Position numbers and translations under genes: made by a program. Below are positions 9,099-17,993 of a DNA stretch of 64,000 nucleotides, one piece after another. The first letter of the stretch is position 1. Every line of letters starts with the position of its first letter. The notes beneath the pieces were generated by a model, which saw nothing but the letters and a program-made list of their open reading frames with translations, had not been told where the DNA came from and ran no database searches. Source of the DNA: JANTGF01 sp963750735 (lineage in GTDB: Bacteria; Bacteroidota; Bacteroidia; Bacteroidales; VadinHA17); NCBI GenBank assembly GCA_963750735.1, contig CAVVRY010000001.1, forward strand, positions 1 through 64,000. Direction: 5' to 3'.

Positions 9099-9866
9099 AT
9101 GTCAATCATTCGTATAGCCTGTGTTCACTCTGGCTCAGAAAAGGCAAAGCATAGTTTTGAAAGGCTTGCCGGCAGTTACGACTTTGTGCCGCCGGAACAG
9201 AGCGATGTAATTGTCGCTTTGGGAGGTGACGGTCTGATGCTGCACACCATTCACAACTACTTGTCATTGGGCAAACCTATCTTTGGCATGAACTGCGGCA
9301 CAGTCGGTTTTTTGATGAATGAATATCGTCTCGACGAGTTGCCAAATCGAATCGAAGCAGCGAAGGAAATCAGTCTTACCCCTTTAGTCATGGAAGCTGT
9401 ATTGGAAGACGGACGAGTGGAAACAGGACTAGCCTTCAACGAAGTCTCTGTCACCCGACACTCAGGGCAATCCGCCAATATGCGGATAACCATCGAAGGC
9501 GTTGAACGACTCGACAAATTTGTGGGAGACGGTCTGATTGTCTGCACCGCTGCCGGTAGCACTGCATACAACTTATCTGCCCACGGACCGATCATTCCCC
9601 TGGGATCTAAACTGATTGGGCTGACACCGGTTAGTCCTTTTCGGCCGCGTCGCTGGAAAGGCGCCTTGCTTCCTCATACAGCAAAAGTAACATTCGACAA
9701 CCTTGATCCAGGCAAACGTCCACTGGCAGCCACAGCTGATTTTATGGAAGTTTCCGGTGTGTCGTCCATCACTATAGGCGAAAGTGACCTAAACAGGGTC
9801 ACCCTTCTTTTTGATCCTGATCGTTCGCTGGAAGAACGGGTCATTGGTGAACAGTTTGCACTTTAA
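9099..9866 (+). CDS. nadK: NAD kinase
   Basis: 255-residue ATP-NAD kinase, which phosphorylates NAD to NADP in the cytosol. It shows the GGDG motif (residues 42-45), the NE pair (114-115) that binds NAD ribose, and the glycine-rich AAGSTAYNLSAHGP segment. TPVSPFRPRRWKGALLP and GFLMNEY are characteristic of the short alphaproteobacterial branch rather than the roughly 290-residue Bacteroidota enzyme (judged from remembered family sequences). Bacteroidota carry their own nadK, so this is probably an extra foreign copy feeding NADPH to the neighbouring dehydrogenases. It is the last gene of the block. Confidence 0.9.
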   Translation: MSIIRIACVHSGSEKAKHSFERLAGSYDFVPPEQSDVIVALGGDGLMLHTIHNYLSLGKPIFGMNCGTVGFLMNEYRLDELPNRIEAAKEISLTPLVMEAVLEDGRVETGLAFNEVSVTRHSGQSANMRITIEGVERLDKFVGDGLIVCTAAGSTAYNLSAHGPIIPLGSKLIGLTPVSPFRPRRWKGALLPHTAKVTFDNLDPGKRPLAATADFMEVSGVSSITIGESDLNRVTLLFDPDRSLEERVIGEQFAL

Positions 9867-9892
9867 CGGAGTATGGACAAGCTGTTTAATAA

Positions 9893-9975
9893 AAACATAC
9901 TCTGGTGAATTGGATAAAGTTGTGTTTAGATTAACAGATAAAAATTAATTACTAACTTAAAATTTTTTAAAATGA
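9893..9975 (+). repeat. Right flanking repeat: remnant of a sulfatase 3' end
   Basis: Translating from about 9893 gives TYSGELDKVVFRLTDKN followed by a stop near 9949, which is homologous to the C-terminus of the first sulfatase (PYTGEVDKVVFKLTE). The spacer after it (ATTACTAACTTAAAATTTTTTAAAATG region) is also related to 2268-2300. The rest of this sulfatase copy is absent, so it is a truncated paralogue marking the right edge of the GC-rich block. Confidence 0.75.
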
Positions 9976-11534
9976 AAAAACTGATTTTTACAAGTGCAAT
10001 AGCTTTTATGCTTCTTGCAGGACTATTTGCACAAAAAAACCAAAAACCCAACATCCTCGTTATCTGGGGTGACGATATTGGCAGGTCTAACATAAGTGCC
10101 TATACAATGGGCATGATGGGCTATCAAACCCCCAACATCGACAGGATAGCAGATGAAGGAATTATTTTTACAGATTACTATGGTGAGCAGTCGTGTACTG
10201 CTGGTCGCTCTTCCTTCATTACCGGACAAAGTGTGTTTCGGACTGGTCTGTCTAAAGTGGGCCTTCCTGGTTCTGACCTTGGTATGCGAATAGAAGATCC
10301 TACCATAGCAGGATTGTTGAAGGATCAGGGTTATGCTACTGGTCAATTTGGAAAAAATCATTTAGGCGACCGTGATGAAATGTTACCTACCAATAATGGT
10401 TTTGATGAGTTTTTAGGTAACCTATATCATTTAAACGCCGAAGAGGAGCCAGAGTTAGAAGACTATCCCAGGGATTTTATTACATCCGATGGAACTACAT
10501 TTCTTGAGAGATATGGCCCAAGAGGCGTGATAAAATCTTCGGCAGATGGATCAATTGAAGATACTGGACCTTTAACCAAAAAAAGAATGGAAACCGTTGA
10601 TGATGAAACGGTAGCTGCAGCCATCGATTTTATCAAAAGACAAGAGGATGCAGGAAATACATGGTTTGTATGGTGGAGTGGAACGCGGATGCATTTTAGA
10701 ACACATGTTAAAGATGAACTAAGAGGAATTTCGGGGCAGGATGAGTATTCAGATGGTATGGTTGAGCATGATATGCACATTGGTCAATTTCTAGCATTAC
10801 TGGATGAATTGGGAATAGCAGACAATACCATTGTATTTTATTCTACTGATAATGGTCCTCATTATAACACATGGCCGGATGCAGCATCTACTCCATTTCG
10901 CGGAGAAAAAAATACCAATTGGGAAGGTGGTTGGAGAGTACCTGCTATGGTTCGCTGGCCAGGTCAAATCCCTGCAGGTGCAATAAGTAACGAAATAGTC
11001 CATCACATGGATTGGTTGCCTACTTTCTTGTCTATTGCAGGAAAGTCCGACATCAAGGAAGACCTTATGGATGGATATACTTCAAGTGCATTAAACAGAG
11101 ATTATAAAATTCACCTTGATGGCTATGACATTACGGAACATCTTAAGGATCCAAAAAATGTAAAAAGTGGAAGAGAAGAGATCTTTTATTTTTCTGACGA
11201 TGGGGATTTAACTGCATTAAGGTATAGCGACTGGAAACTCATTTTTATGGAACAAAGATCTCAGGGTACTTTCGAAGTTTGGGCAAATCCATTTACTCCT
11301 TTGCGTGTACCTCTTATGTTCAACTTAAGAAGAGATCCCTATGAAAGAGCACAGCTTACATCAAATACCTACTACGATTGGTTGTTGGATCATGTATTTT
11401 TTATGGTACCGGCTCAAACTTATGTCGGTAGCTTTTTAAGTACTTTCAAGGAATATCCTCCACGCCAGAAAGCGGCAAGCTTCAGTTTGGACCAGGTGAT
11501 GGAAAAGCTGGAAAATGGATATGATGGCCAATAA
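9972..11534 (+). CDS. Arylsulfatase, secreted
   Basis: 520-residue S1-family sulfatase with a signal peptide (cleavage after LLAGLFAQ). Metal-binding Asp34/Asp35 lie in VIWGDDIGRSN. The formylglycine motif is the CTAGRSS variant with Cys75. Further family segments are GKNHLGD, YSTDNGPHYNTWPD and GGWRVPAMVRWPG. It is shorter than the first sulfatase and lacks its C-terminal beta domain, so the two belong to different subgroups. Maturation needs a sulfatase-modifying enzyme, not encoded here. It probably acts in the periplasm or outside the cell on sulfated polysaccharide or aryl sulfates. Confidence 0.93.
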   Translation: MKKLIFTSAIAFMLLAGLFAQKNQKPNILVIWGDDIGRSNISAYTMGMMGYQTPNIDRIADEGIIFTDYYGEQSCTAGRSSFITGQSVFRTGLSKVGLPGSDLGMRIEDPTIAGLLKDQGYATGQFGKNHLGDRDEMLPTNNGFDEFLGNLYHLNAEEEPELEDYPRDFITSDGTTFLERYGPRGVIKSSADGSIEDTGPLTKKRMETVDDETVAAAIDFIKRQEDAGNTWFVWWSGTRMHFRTHVKDELRGISGQDEYSDGMVEHDMHIGQFLALLDELGIADNTIVFYSTDNGPHYNTWPDAASTPFRGEKNTNWEGGWRVPAMVRWPGQIPAGAISNEIVHHMDWLPTFLSIAGKSDIKEDLMDGYTSSALNRDYKIHLDGYDITEHLKDPKNVKSGREEIFYFSDDGDLTALRYSDWKLIFMEQRSQGTFEVWANPFTPLRVPLMFNLRRDPYERAQLTSNTYYDWLLDHVFFMVPAQTYVGSFLSTFKEYPPRQKAASFSLDQVMEKLENGYDGQ

Positions 11535-11606
11535 ATTTCATAATAAAAAATTTCAAAGCGAGATTCTTTAAATAGATTCCTGCTTTGATTCATTACTCTA
11601 TTCGTT

Positions 11607-12146
11607 TTGTATGGAAATTTTACTCTGGCTCAGGATGAAGAGCATCATAAATCAACAGAGAATAAAAATGGGTTCTACCGCTTGACAATTATCACTGGAA
11701 ATGCATTTATCAACAATTCATTTTCATCTAAAACTGATAATGTCTTGATTGTACCGGCTTTTGGCCTGAACTATGACTACTTTATAAATGCTAAGTGGGG
11801 TTTGGGTGTTCATTCTGATATATTGCAGCAACAATTTAAAATTGAAAAACATGATGATCATGAGGAGATTGTACGTGAAAACCCTATCGCCATTTGCGGT
11901 ATGTTGCTTTTTAAACCACATCACCGATGGACAATTGTTGCAGGCTATGGGGTGGAAGTAGAAAAACATGAAAATTTTCAACTAATCAGAATTGGTGGGG
12001 AGTATGGAATTGAATTACCAAAAAACTGGGAATTGGGTTTTTCACTTGAATTTGATTTCAAACCGAATGCATATAACAGTTTATTATTTGGAGTTGGTTT
12101 TAGCAAAATATTTCACAGAAAGAATCCAAACCTAAATATGAATTAG
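11607..12146 (+). CDS. Small outer-membrane beta-barrel-like protein, start unclear
   Basis: Unrecognised 179-residue frame starting at a TTG. After LAQ it reads as alternating polar/hydrophobic strands (VPAFGLNYDYFINAKWGLGVHSDIL, WTIVAGYGVEVE, GFSLEFDFKPNAYNSLLFGVGFSKIFHRK), as in small Bacteroidota outer-membrane barrels. The signal peptide is incomplete: hydrophobic residues continue upstream in frame to a TGA at 11586. A frame beginning with ATGATG at 11521, overlapping the sulfatase stop, could supply the missing N-terminus through an indel plus one base change. The 5' end may therefore be damaged. Confidence 0.55.
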   Translation: MYGNFTLAQDEEHHKSTENKNGFYRLTIITGNAFINNSFSSKTDNVLIVPAFGLNYDYFINAKWGLGVHSDILQQQFKIEKHDDHEEIVRENPIAICGMLLFKPHHRWTIVAGYGVEVEKHENFQLIRIGGEYGIELPKNWELGFSLEFDFKPNAYNSLLFGVGFSKIFHRKNPNLNMN

Positions 12147-12259
12147 ATGGAATTAATCGAAAAGGGTCAGGAATGGCTTTAGAGATAGATACAGTTAGAC
12201 ATATAATTTTAATAAAAATTCCAAAGAAAGTATTACTAACATTAACTTTAATTTACAAT

Positions 12260-13099
12260 ATGAGAAAACAAATTATCTTACTAATTTTTGCCTGCTTTAT
12301 TACTATATCAATTTATAGTCAAGAAGAGGATGAAGCTGCACAAAGCCGCGAGTCAATGGCTGTTGATGCAACAGCCTCACAATGGAGTTTCCAATTTGCA
12401 TACCAATGGATGCCACAGTATTACACTGATGTGGTAAATGGAAATCCACGCCCATTAGGTCTGGATAACTATGCTCAATTGCGGATTGTTGCTCCAATAG
12501 CACTTAAGAAGCTAACTATTCTTCCAAGATTAACCATACGGCACTATGAAGATCTTCAGAATGGTAAAACAGGTTTTGGAAATACAGAACTTTTTGGACT
12601 AATTATTCCCAAGTTTACTGATTGGGGTAGCGGACGAGCAGGTATTGGACCTCTCGTTACAATGCCAGGGAATCCTGATGTCGCAAAAGACGAGTGGGGC
12701 TACGGTGTAGCAGCTGCAATTGTAAACAATACAGGTCAGTTTTTCTATGGTCTGTTACTTACACAATCGTGGCGTGCTGTAGACCCAAATGCTCTATCTC
12801 CAGGCCAATCAGATACAAATCCTCTTGGAATTGCCCCGTTTCTTAATTACCGTTTTGGAAAAACCGGTTTATATATTCAAACTGGCGATATCATTGCCTT
12901 GTATGACTGGAACACAAAGAAGTTTTACCTACCTTTGGGTGCAAGATTTGGGAAAGTTTGGGTTTGGAAAAAAGGTTCATTAAACCTTTATGGGGAATAT
13001 AGAACCAGTGTGATTTATAAGTCATGGGAGGGATCTGCTGTCAAAAATTCCTATCGTATAAACGTTTCATACTCAATACCTGTTGGAGGTAAAAAATAA
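12260..13099 (+). CDS. Outer-membrane porin-like beta-barrel protein
   Basis: The start is placed at the ATG at 12260 because it begins a clean signal peptide (MRKQIILLIFACFITISIYS, then Q); an upstream TTG at 12173 would add a non-signal extension. The mature part (about 260 residues) is a series of amphipathic strands (LRIVAPIALKKLTILPRLTIRHYEDL, GIGPLVTMPGNPDVAKDEWG, FLNYRFGKTGLYIQTGD), resembling the MetA/neuromedin-U-like putative porins often found in Bacteroidota. Probable outer-membrane channel of unknown substrate, downstream of a sulfatase gene. Confidence 0.7.
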   Translation: MRKQIILLIFACFITISIYSQEEDEAAQSRESMAVDATASQWSFQFAYQWMPQYYTDVVNGNPRPLGLDNYAQLRIVAPIALKKLTILPRLTIRHYEDLQNGKTGFGNTELFGLIIPKFTDWGSGRAGIGPLVTMPGNPDVAKDEWGYGVAAAIVNNTGQFFYGLLLTQSWRAVDPNALSPGQSDTNPLGIAPFLNYRFGKTGLYIQTGDIIALYDWNTKKFYLPLGARFGKVWVWKKGSLNLYGEYRTSVIYKSWEGSAVKNSYRINVSYSIPVGGKK

Positions 13100-13149
13100 G
13101 ATAAAGTGATTCAATGAATGAGTTGTATTTATATTAAAAAATATAAATC

Positions 13150-13838
13150 ATGCGTAAAAATATTATTTTAATTTGTTTGGTATGCATAGCATTTACAACA
13201 TACTCACAGCAGGAGGAAGATCATTACCTGTTCAGAGATGGCAAGCTTAAGCTTTCCACCTTTTATGCCGAGATCAATCCTTCTACATCATTCTCAGTAA
13301 TGAATGAGCAGCTTGTTAATGTGTTTGAACTTTCAGGAGGTTTTATCCTGAATAATAAATTTTACCTGGCCTTCTTTTCAACCGGTTCTCCAAAAATTAA
13401 TACGGTGAGTATTCCAGAACCTGGAACCCAGGAGTATGACGATTGGGTGGATGCCGGTGTAGAAATGGATCAAATTAGTTTGGATGCTGAATTTTTATAT
13501 GTTAAATTCAAACATACTGGATTGCGATGGGTTATATGCATAAGACATATAGAACCGTGTTCTGGAGAGCTGGCTTGCAATTTGGATTTTCCGGAGGGCT
13601 TAACATGACGGAGGATCAAACATTTTTAGGCTTATTTGATAATAAAGTATTTGAATCAAAAATAATTACCATTGAACCTCATTTTGGAGGAGGTGTAAAC
13701 CTGCTTCCCTGGTGGAGGTTACATCTTGATGTTGGCTATAGATTAATGAGTGTTGATAATAGAGTTTTAACGGCTACCCAGACAGATAGTTTTACATTTA
13801 AGTTGGGATTCTCATTTGGTAATTTCAAGTATAAATAA
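13150..13838 (+). pseudogene. Outer-membrane beta-barrel protein, one frameshift
   Basis: The N-terminal half (13150-13608) has a signal peptide MRKNIILICLVCIAFTTYSQ and barrel-like strands. The reading then continues in a different frame from about 13525 (GYMHKTYRTVFWRAGLQFGF) to the stop at 13838, ending in the barrel-type strand SFTFKLGFSFGNFKYK. A one-base loss (or two-base gain) between KFKHTG and GYMHK (around 13520-13530) explains it. The joined protein would be about 228 residues. Function unknown; the family resembles other small Bacteroidota outer-membrane proteins. Confidence 0.65.
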
Positions 13839-13973
13839 ATTGCCAATCAGGTTACCTTTTGAAAAATGGTGGATTTCAAGTATCTTAAATCAATAGGATA
13901 ATTTTTAAAACAAAATAATATGTATTTTGCTAAATAATTCGATTAAGTTATATAATTTTTAAAAAACACAAAA

Positions 13974-14561
13974 ATGAGAAAGACAATTGGTTTAATTTCA
14001 GGGGTATTATTGCTCCTTTTAATGGTTGGGTGTTCATCCCTTAAGGTTACTTCTGACTATGATAAAAGCTTTGATTTCAATGCAATAAAAACTTACGATT
14101 ACTATGGATGGGCCGAAGATAGTGATCAAATTCTTAATAGATTTGATAAGGAACGTATTGAAAAAGCATTTGGAGAAGAATTTAATAAACGTGGCATGAG
14201 CTATGTTGAGGAAGGTGGAGATGTAACTGTAGCACTGTATATTGTTACTGAGCAAAAAACACAAACTACTGCCACTACAACAGGAGTTGGTGGAGGTTAT
14301 GGCGGGTATGGTTATGGAGGTTATTATGGCTATGGTCCTGGCTACGGTTGGGGTGGAGGCATGGCAACTACTACATACAACGATTATGATTATACAGTTG
14401 GGAACCTTGTAGTAAGTGTATTTGATATCGAGAAAAAACAATTAATCTGGACAAGTGTTGGATCAGGTACCGTTGGAGAAAATCCCGATACCCGGGAAAA
14501 GAACATCCCAAGAGTTGTTGCGGCTATAATGAAGAAATACCCGGTTCAACCAGCGAAGTAA
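13974..14561 (+). CDS. DUF4136-family lipoprotein
   Basis: 195 residues with a lipoprotein signal (LLLLLMVGC, lipid on Cys20). The mature part follows the DUF4136 plan: VTSDYDKSFDFNAIKTYDYYGW near the start and LVVSVFDIEKKQLIWTSVGSG near the end. Between them is a 35-residue insert of Gly/Tyr repeats (GGYGGYGYGGYYGYGPGYG). An envelope lipoprotein of unknown function. Such Gly/Tyr linkers are common in this family in Bacteroidota. Confidence 0.85.
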   Translation: MRKTIGLISGVLLLLLMVGCSSLKVTSDYDKSFDFNAIKTYDYYGWAEDSDQILNRFDKERIEKAFGEEFNKRGMSYVEEGGDVTVALYIVTEQKTQTTATTTGVGGGYGGYGYGGYYGYGPGYGWGGGMATTTYNDYDYTVGNLVVSVFDIEKKQLIWTSVGSGTVGENPDTREKNIPRVVAAIMKKYPVQPAK

Positions 14562-14683
14562 TTCTTTTAAAGTCATGTATTGAAATGAACAAAATCTGGG
14601 TCTATACTAATGATAATTAAAGTATTGATCCAGGTTTTCTTTCAAACCCCTATGAAAGCAGAGCTTTTAAACTGATACTTTTT

Positions 14684-15166
14684 ATGGAAACAAATTCTGT
14701 CCCACCAAAAGGAAGGTTAATTGCAGGTGCAATTGTATTTATAAGCGGATTTTTAAGCCCTTTATTTATTCCTTTAGTTCTCAACACAGATCTATCGACA
14801 GGACTAAAAACAACTATTTCCGGTTTATTGGCTCTGGGCATACCAGAGTTGTTTATGATTATTGCTGTCGCCATCCTGGGGAAACAAGGCTTCGATTATT
14901 TAAAATCGATAATTGCAAAATGGTTCAGGAAACATGGACCACCTCAAAAGGTAAGCCAGTTAAGGTATAGAATTGGGCTAATTTTGTTTATTATCCCTCT
15001 GGTTCTTGCCTGGTTTTTACCATATTTCGGACACCATATCCCCTCTTTCGATACTCACCAAATGTGGTATTACATATTTGGAGATATTATTTTTGTAATA
15101 AGTCTCTTTGTTCTTGGAGGCGAATTTTGGGATAAGTTAAAATCGCTTTTCGTATATAGCAAATAG
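14684..15166 (+). CDS. Conserved four-helix membrane protein
   Basis: 160-residue inner-membrane protein with four predicted transmembrane helices: GAIVFISGFLSPLFIPLVL, LLALGIPELFMIIAVAIL, IGLILFIIPLVLAWFLPYF and IIFVISLFVLGG. A cytoplasmic basic loop lies after helix 2. It resembles the short 'transporter suffix domain' proteins. Its stop is immediately followed by the ATG of the next gene, so the two are translationally linked. The function is unknown; the setting suggests an envelope or transport role. Confidence 0.65.
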   Translation: METNSVPPKGRLIAGAIVFISGFLSPLFIPLVLNTDLSTGLKTTISGLLALGIPELFMIIAVAILGKQGFDYLKSIIAKWFRKHGPPQKVSQLRYRIGLILFIIPLVLAWFLPYFGHHIPSFDTHQMWYYIFGDIIFVISLFVLGGEFWDKLKSLFVYSK

Positions 15167-16111
15167 ATGCATTGCCAATTTACAATACGCAATCATTTAC
15201 TAAAAACCAGGATATGGTTTTTGTTTTTAGTCTGTTTATTTATTCAATCCAATTCGGTTACTGCACAGGAATTAGAACCCCGAAGTTTAACAAATCTACC
15301 CATAGGTACCAACTTCATACTGGCCGGTTATAGTTTTTCTAAGGGCGACATATTGTTAGATCCGGCATTTCCAATTGAAAACCTGAATGCACAACTTAAT
15401 ACTTTTGTGGGTGCTTATGTACGGTCTATCAATTTTTTTGGTTTATCCTCGAAAGTAGATGTAATTGTTCCTTATGCAATTGGTAATTGGACAGGCTTAT
15501 ATACTGGAATTGATACAGCAACAAGTCGATCAGGGTTTGGTGACATTCGAGTGCGATTATCTGTGAACATGCTGGGGGCCCCAGCCTTAAATGGCTCTCA
15601 GTTTGCTGAATACAAACAAAATACAATTTTCGGCATGAGTATACAGGTAATTCTGCCTACAGGCCAATATTTTCCTGAAAAACTAATTAACCTGGGCTCT
15701 AACCGTTTTACTTTTAGGCCTCAAATTGGTATATCACACAGTACAGGCCCATGGATTCTTGAAGCTTATATGAGTGGCTGGTTCTTTCTAAGAAATACTG
15801 ATTTTTTTGGAGGAAATAAACTGAATCAAACTCCTCTGCTGGCTATTAAGTTCCATGCCATTCGATCACTCCCAAAAGGAATGTGGATTGCCGGAGGTAT
15901 TGGATATGGCATTGGGGGCCGAACCCTAATTAATGAGGAGGAAAAGGATACCCGAATTTCGGCCTTAAGGCTGGGTATTACCTTTGCCTTTCCTTTTAAA
16001 ACTTATCATGCTTTGAAAATCAGTTTTAACAGTGGCTTCCGTTTTGAACGAGGTCCAGACTTTGATGCTATTGGCATATTGTACCAGTATAGGTGGGGAA
16101 AGCTTAAATAA
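15167..16111 (+). CDS. MetA-like outer-membrane transporter
   Basis: 314 residues; signal peptide ending VTAQ, then the Phenol_MetA_deg-type barrel: LPIGTNFILAGYSFSKGDI, VDVIVPYAIGNWTG, SRSGFGDIRVRLSVNMLGAPAL, IQVILPTGQY and the end LYQYRWGKLK. The start abuts the stop of the preceding membrane-protein gene, and the next gene follows after 22 bases, so 14684-16796 reads as an operon. Probable channel for hydrophobic small molecules. It is not closely similar to the GC-rich-block homologue at 2312. Confidence 0.8.
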   Translation: MHCQFTIRNHLLKTRIWFLFLVCLFIQSNSVTAQELEPRSLTNLPIGTNFILAGYSFSKGDILLDPAFPIENLNAQLNTFVGAYVRSINFFGLSSKVDVIVPYAIGNWTGLYTGIDTATSRSGFGDIRVRLSVNMLGAPALNGSQFAEYKQNTIFGMSIQVILPTGQYFPEKLINLGSNRFTFRPQIGISHSTGPWILEAYMSGWFFLRNTDFFGGNKLNQTPLLAIKFHAIRSLPKGMWIAGGIGYGIGGRTLINEEEKDTRISALRLGITFAFPFKTYHALKISFNSGFRFERGPDFDAIGILYQYRWGKLK

Positions 16112-16133
16112 TAACTTTTAAATCAAGGTAAAC

Positions 16134-16796
16134 ATGTTGCAAAAACTTTTTACAGGAAATAAAGAATTAACTGAAGCAATGAAAGAACGTGGTTTCAAAC
16201 AAATGATCAGGGTAATTACCATCATCGATGTACTCTATGCTCTGTTAATTTTTCAGGTATTCACATTAATGCCCAGGCCTGAAGTAGATGGCTTCACCCG
16301 GGAAGAACTAACTGAAGTCCTTAGCCAAAGTTATCTTAACTATTTAGGGATTTTTGTGGGTCTTGTCCTTATACTGCTCTATTGGGGACAAAGTAATGTC
16401 CAATATGGAAATATGGATCGTACTGATGGACGCCATTCTGTATTATCTATACTTCAGGTTTTCTTCCTGATGTTATACCTATATTTTATACGACTTGACC
16501 TGCAATTTGAAAGTCCGGTTTTAACCCAACAAATGCAAAGTATTACTCTTGCTCTGGCAGGATTATTCTCAGTGTGGGGCTGGCATCATGCAATTAAAAA
16601 CAACCTTATTTCCAAGTCATTGACCTCTCTCGAGAAAGATCAGGTTTATTTAAAATTAATGCCGGAACCCATTACTGCTATTCTAACAATACCTTTTGCA
16701 TCTATTGGTCCCAATTACTGGACCTTTTCGTGGTTACTGCTTATCCCGGTAGGCTGGATTCTAAAAAGAATCAGTAACAACATGAAAGCAAAGTAA
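16134..16796 (+). CDS. Polytopic membrane protein, possibly TMEM175/DUF1211-like
   Basis: 220 residues with five to six hydrophobic helices. The first, RVITIIDVLYALLIFQVF, sits where TMEM175-type potassium channels have their RxxxFSD helix, and the SYLNYLGIFVGLVLILLYWGQ plus following basic loop fits helix 3 of that family. The hallmark FSD is not present, so assignment is tentative. It is the last gene of the 14684-16796 run and convergent with the DUF4421 gene. A simple unknown inner-membrane protein is the fallback. Confidence 0.5.
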   Translation: MLQKLFTGNKELTEAMKERGFKQMIRVITIIDVLYALLIFQVFTLMPRPEVDGFTREELTEVLSQSYLNYLGIFVGLVLILLYWGQSNVQYGNMDRTDGRHSVLSILQVFFLMLYLYFIRLDLQFESPVLTQQMQSITLALAGLFSVWGWHHAIKNNLISKSLTSLEKDQVYLKLMPEPITAILTIPFASIGPNYWTFSWLLLIPVGWILKRISNNMKAK

Positions 16797-16841
16797 TAGG
16801 GCTGGTTTGTATTACTTTTTAATGGAGTTATTGAAAAAAGC

Positions 16842-17872
16842 CTACAGTTTTTTCTTTTTATTCACATCGAATCGTTTTCCAATATAAAAGCGAATTTTTT
16901 GTGTTCCAAGATCAATGTTATAATTGTTATAGCTAAAATTTCGGAAAAATGTTGGATGCAACAAAACCAGCATAAAACCACTTAAACTCATAGCTTAATG
17001 AGGCCCTGGCAAGGAGTTGGGCAGCCGGTTGGGTTTCTATTCCTCCTGTACCATCCAGTGGCCTTTAATGAAACTTTTTGAACTCCAAAGCCAGGAATCA
17101 AGCTAAGATTTATCGAAAAATTCTTCTTAATGACAAAGGTATACATATACCCTACTGATACTCCCACTGAAAGTAAGTCAAACTCTGAAAGATCAAAATC
17201 AGTCTGAATACTATCCCGAACTTCCCTGGGAATAAAACCATTATCAGTGCGTCCAGCATCTGTATGAGCGAATAATCCAAGGATAAAACTGCCTGCACTC
17301 CTGTTTTGTATCTGCGTTTTATTATAGGCAGCCTTATAGGAATATTTCTTGTTATTAAAAATATAGAATCCCATAAGCCCAATGGAGGAGATACTCAAGT
17401 CTGGTATTTGTGGTTGGTAATCTTTATCCCAACTCACAAAATCTTTCGGGTTCGAAAGATAATATCCTTTATAGCTCTGAATGTAGCCATCAAATCCGAA
17501 CCAGGTGCCGAAAACACTCACCTGCAAATCAAAAGCCGAGGTTTTTCCATATTTATAAATTCGGTTTTGAGATTGGGGTAACCCAAAAGACAGTCCAATA
17601 CCAATAAATTTAAAATTAAAACCAATCCCTAGATTGGTTTTTCCATTTGGCCTGAGGATATAATTTGTATTCTCATCATTAATATTTAAACTGTTGAACT
17701 TGGTTAGGCTAAACAGCCTAATATTAAGATGATCTGTAAGGTCAGTAAAATATTCTTCAGTACCTTTTGACAGAGAGTCAAGTGATTGTCCATACCCCTT
17801 GAAGTCAGAAGTAAACGCAAAAAAAAGTGCTATAACCAATAATCTTCTCAAACAGGCTGATTTAATGTTCAC
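16842..17872 (-). pseudogene. DUF4421 outer-membrane barrel protein, two C-terminal frameshifts
   Basis: Typical DUF4421 features are DHLNIRLFSLTKFNSL, NYILRPNGKTNLGIGFNFKFIG and IQSYKGYYLSNP. The open frame ends prematurely at 16988. An extra base near 17063 shifts the reading: the neighbouring frame gives DGTGGIETQPAAQLLARASL and YEFKWFYAGFVASN. A second shift near 16960 leads to FRNFSYNNYNIDLGTQK and then RFYIGKRFDVNKKKKL, with the stop at about 16842, which is the normal family ending. Start codon GTG at 17872; an in-frame TTG at 17851 would begin a tighter signal peptide. Family role unknown, probably outer membrane. Confidence 0.75.
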
Positions 17873-17969
17873 TAAATATACAAGAAATTTTTATGATTTT
17901 GTAACCAGGCAATTTTACTACTGCATTACAAAACTTCTTTTCACACTGCGATAGTGCACATATTATGAA

Positions 17970-17977
17970 TATATTTG
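17970..17977 (+). promoter_or_regulatory. Candidate -7 box TATATTTG before the asparaginase gene
   Basis: An exact match to the Bacteroidota -7 consensus TAnnTTTG ends 16 bases before the ATG at 17994. A TTG at the expected -33 distance is not clear, so only the -7 element is supported. Confidence 0.35.
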
Positions 17978-17993
17978 CTAAAAACACGATCAT

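Larger units (their letters stand above)
2300..9892. other. Putative horizontally acquired genomic island (GC-rich block)
   Basis: Seven collinear + strand genes with visibly higher GC and GC-ending codons than both flanks. One of them has a strong Shine-Dalgarno (AAAGGAGGAATAATT before 3329), unusual for Bacteroidota. The block also contains a long hairpin of REP type (6806-6856) and an alphaproteobacterial-style NAD kinase. Sulfatase 3'-end sequence lies on both sides (2222-2300 and 9893-9975). No integrase, transposase or tRNA is visible, so the mode of entry is unknown; recombination between sulfatase paralogues is one option. Boundaries are estimated from the composition change and the end of similarity between the flanks. 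Confidence 0.7.
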
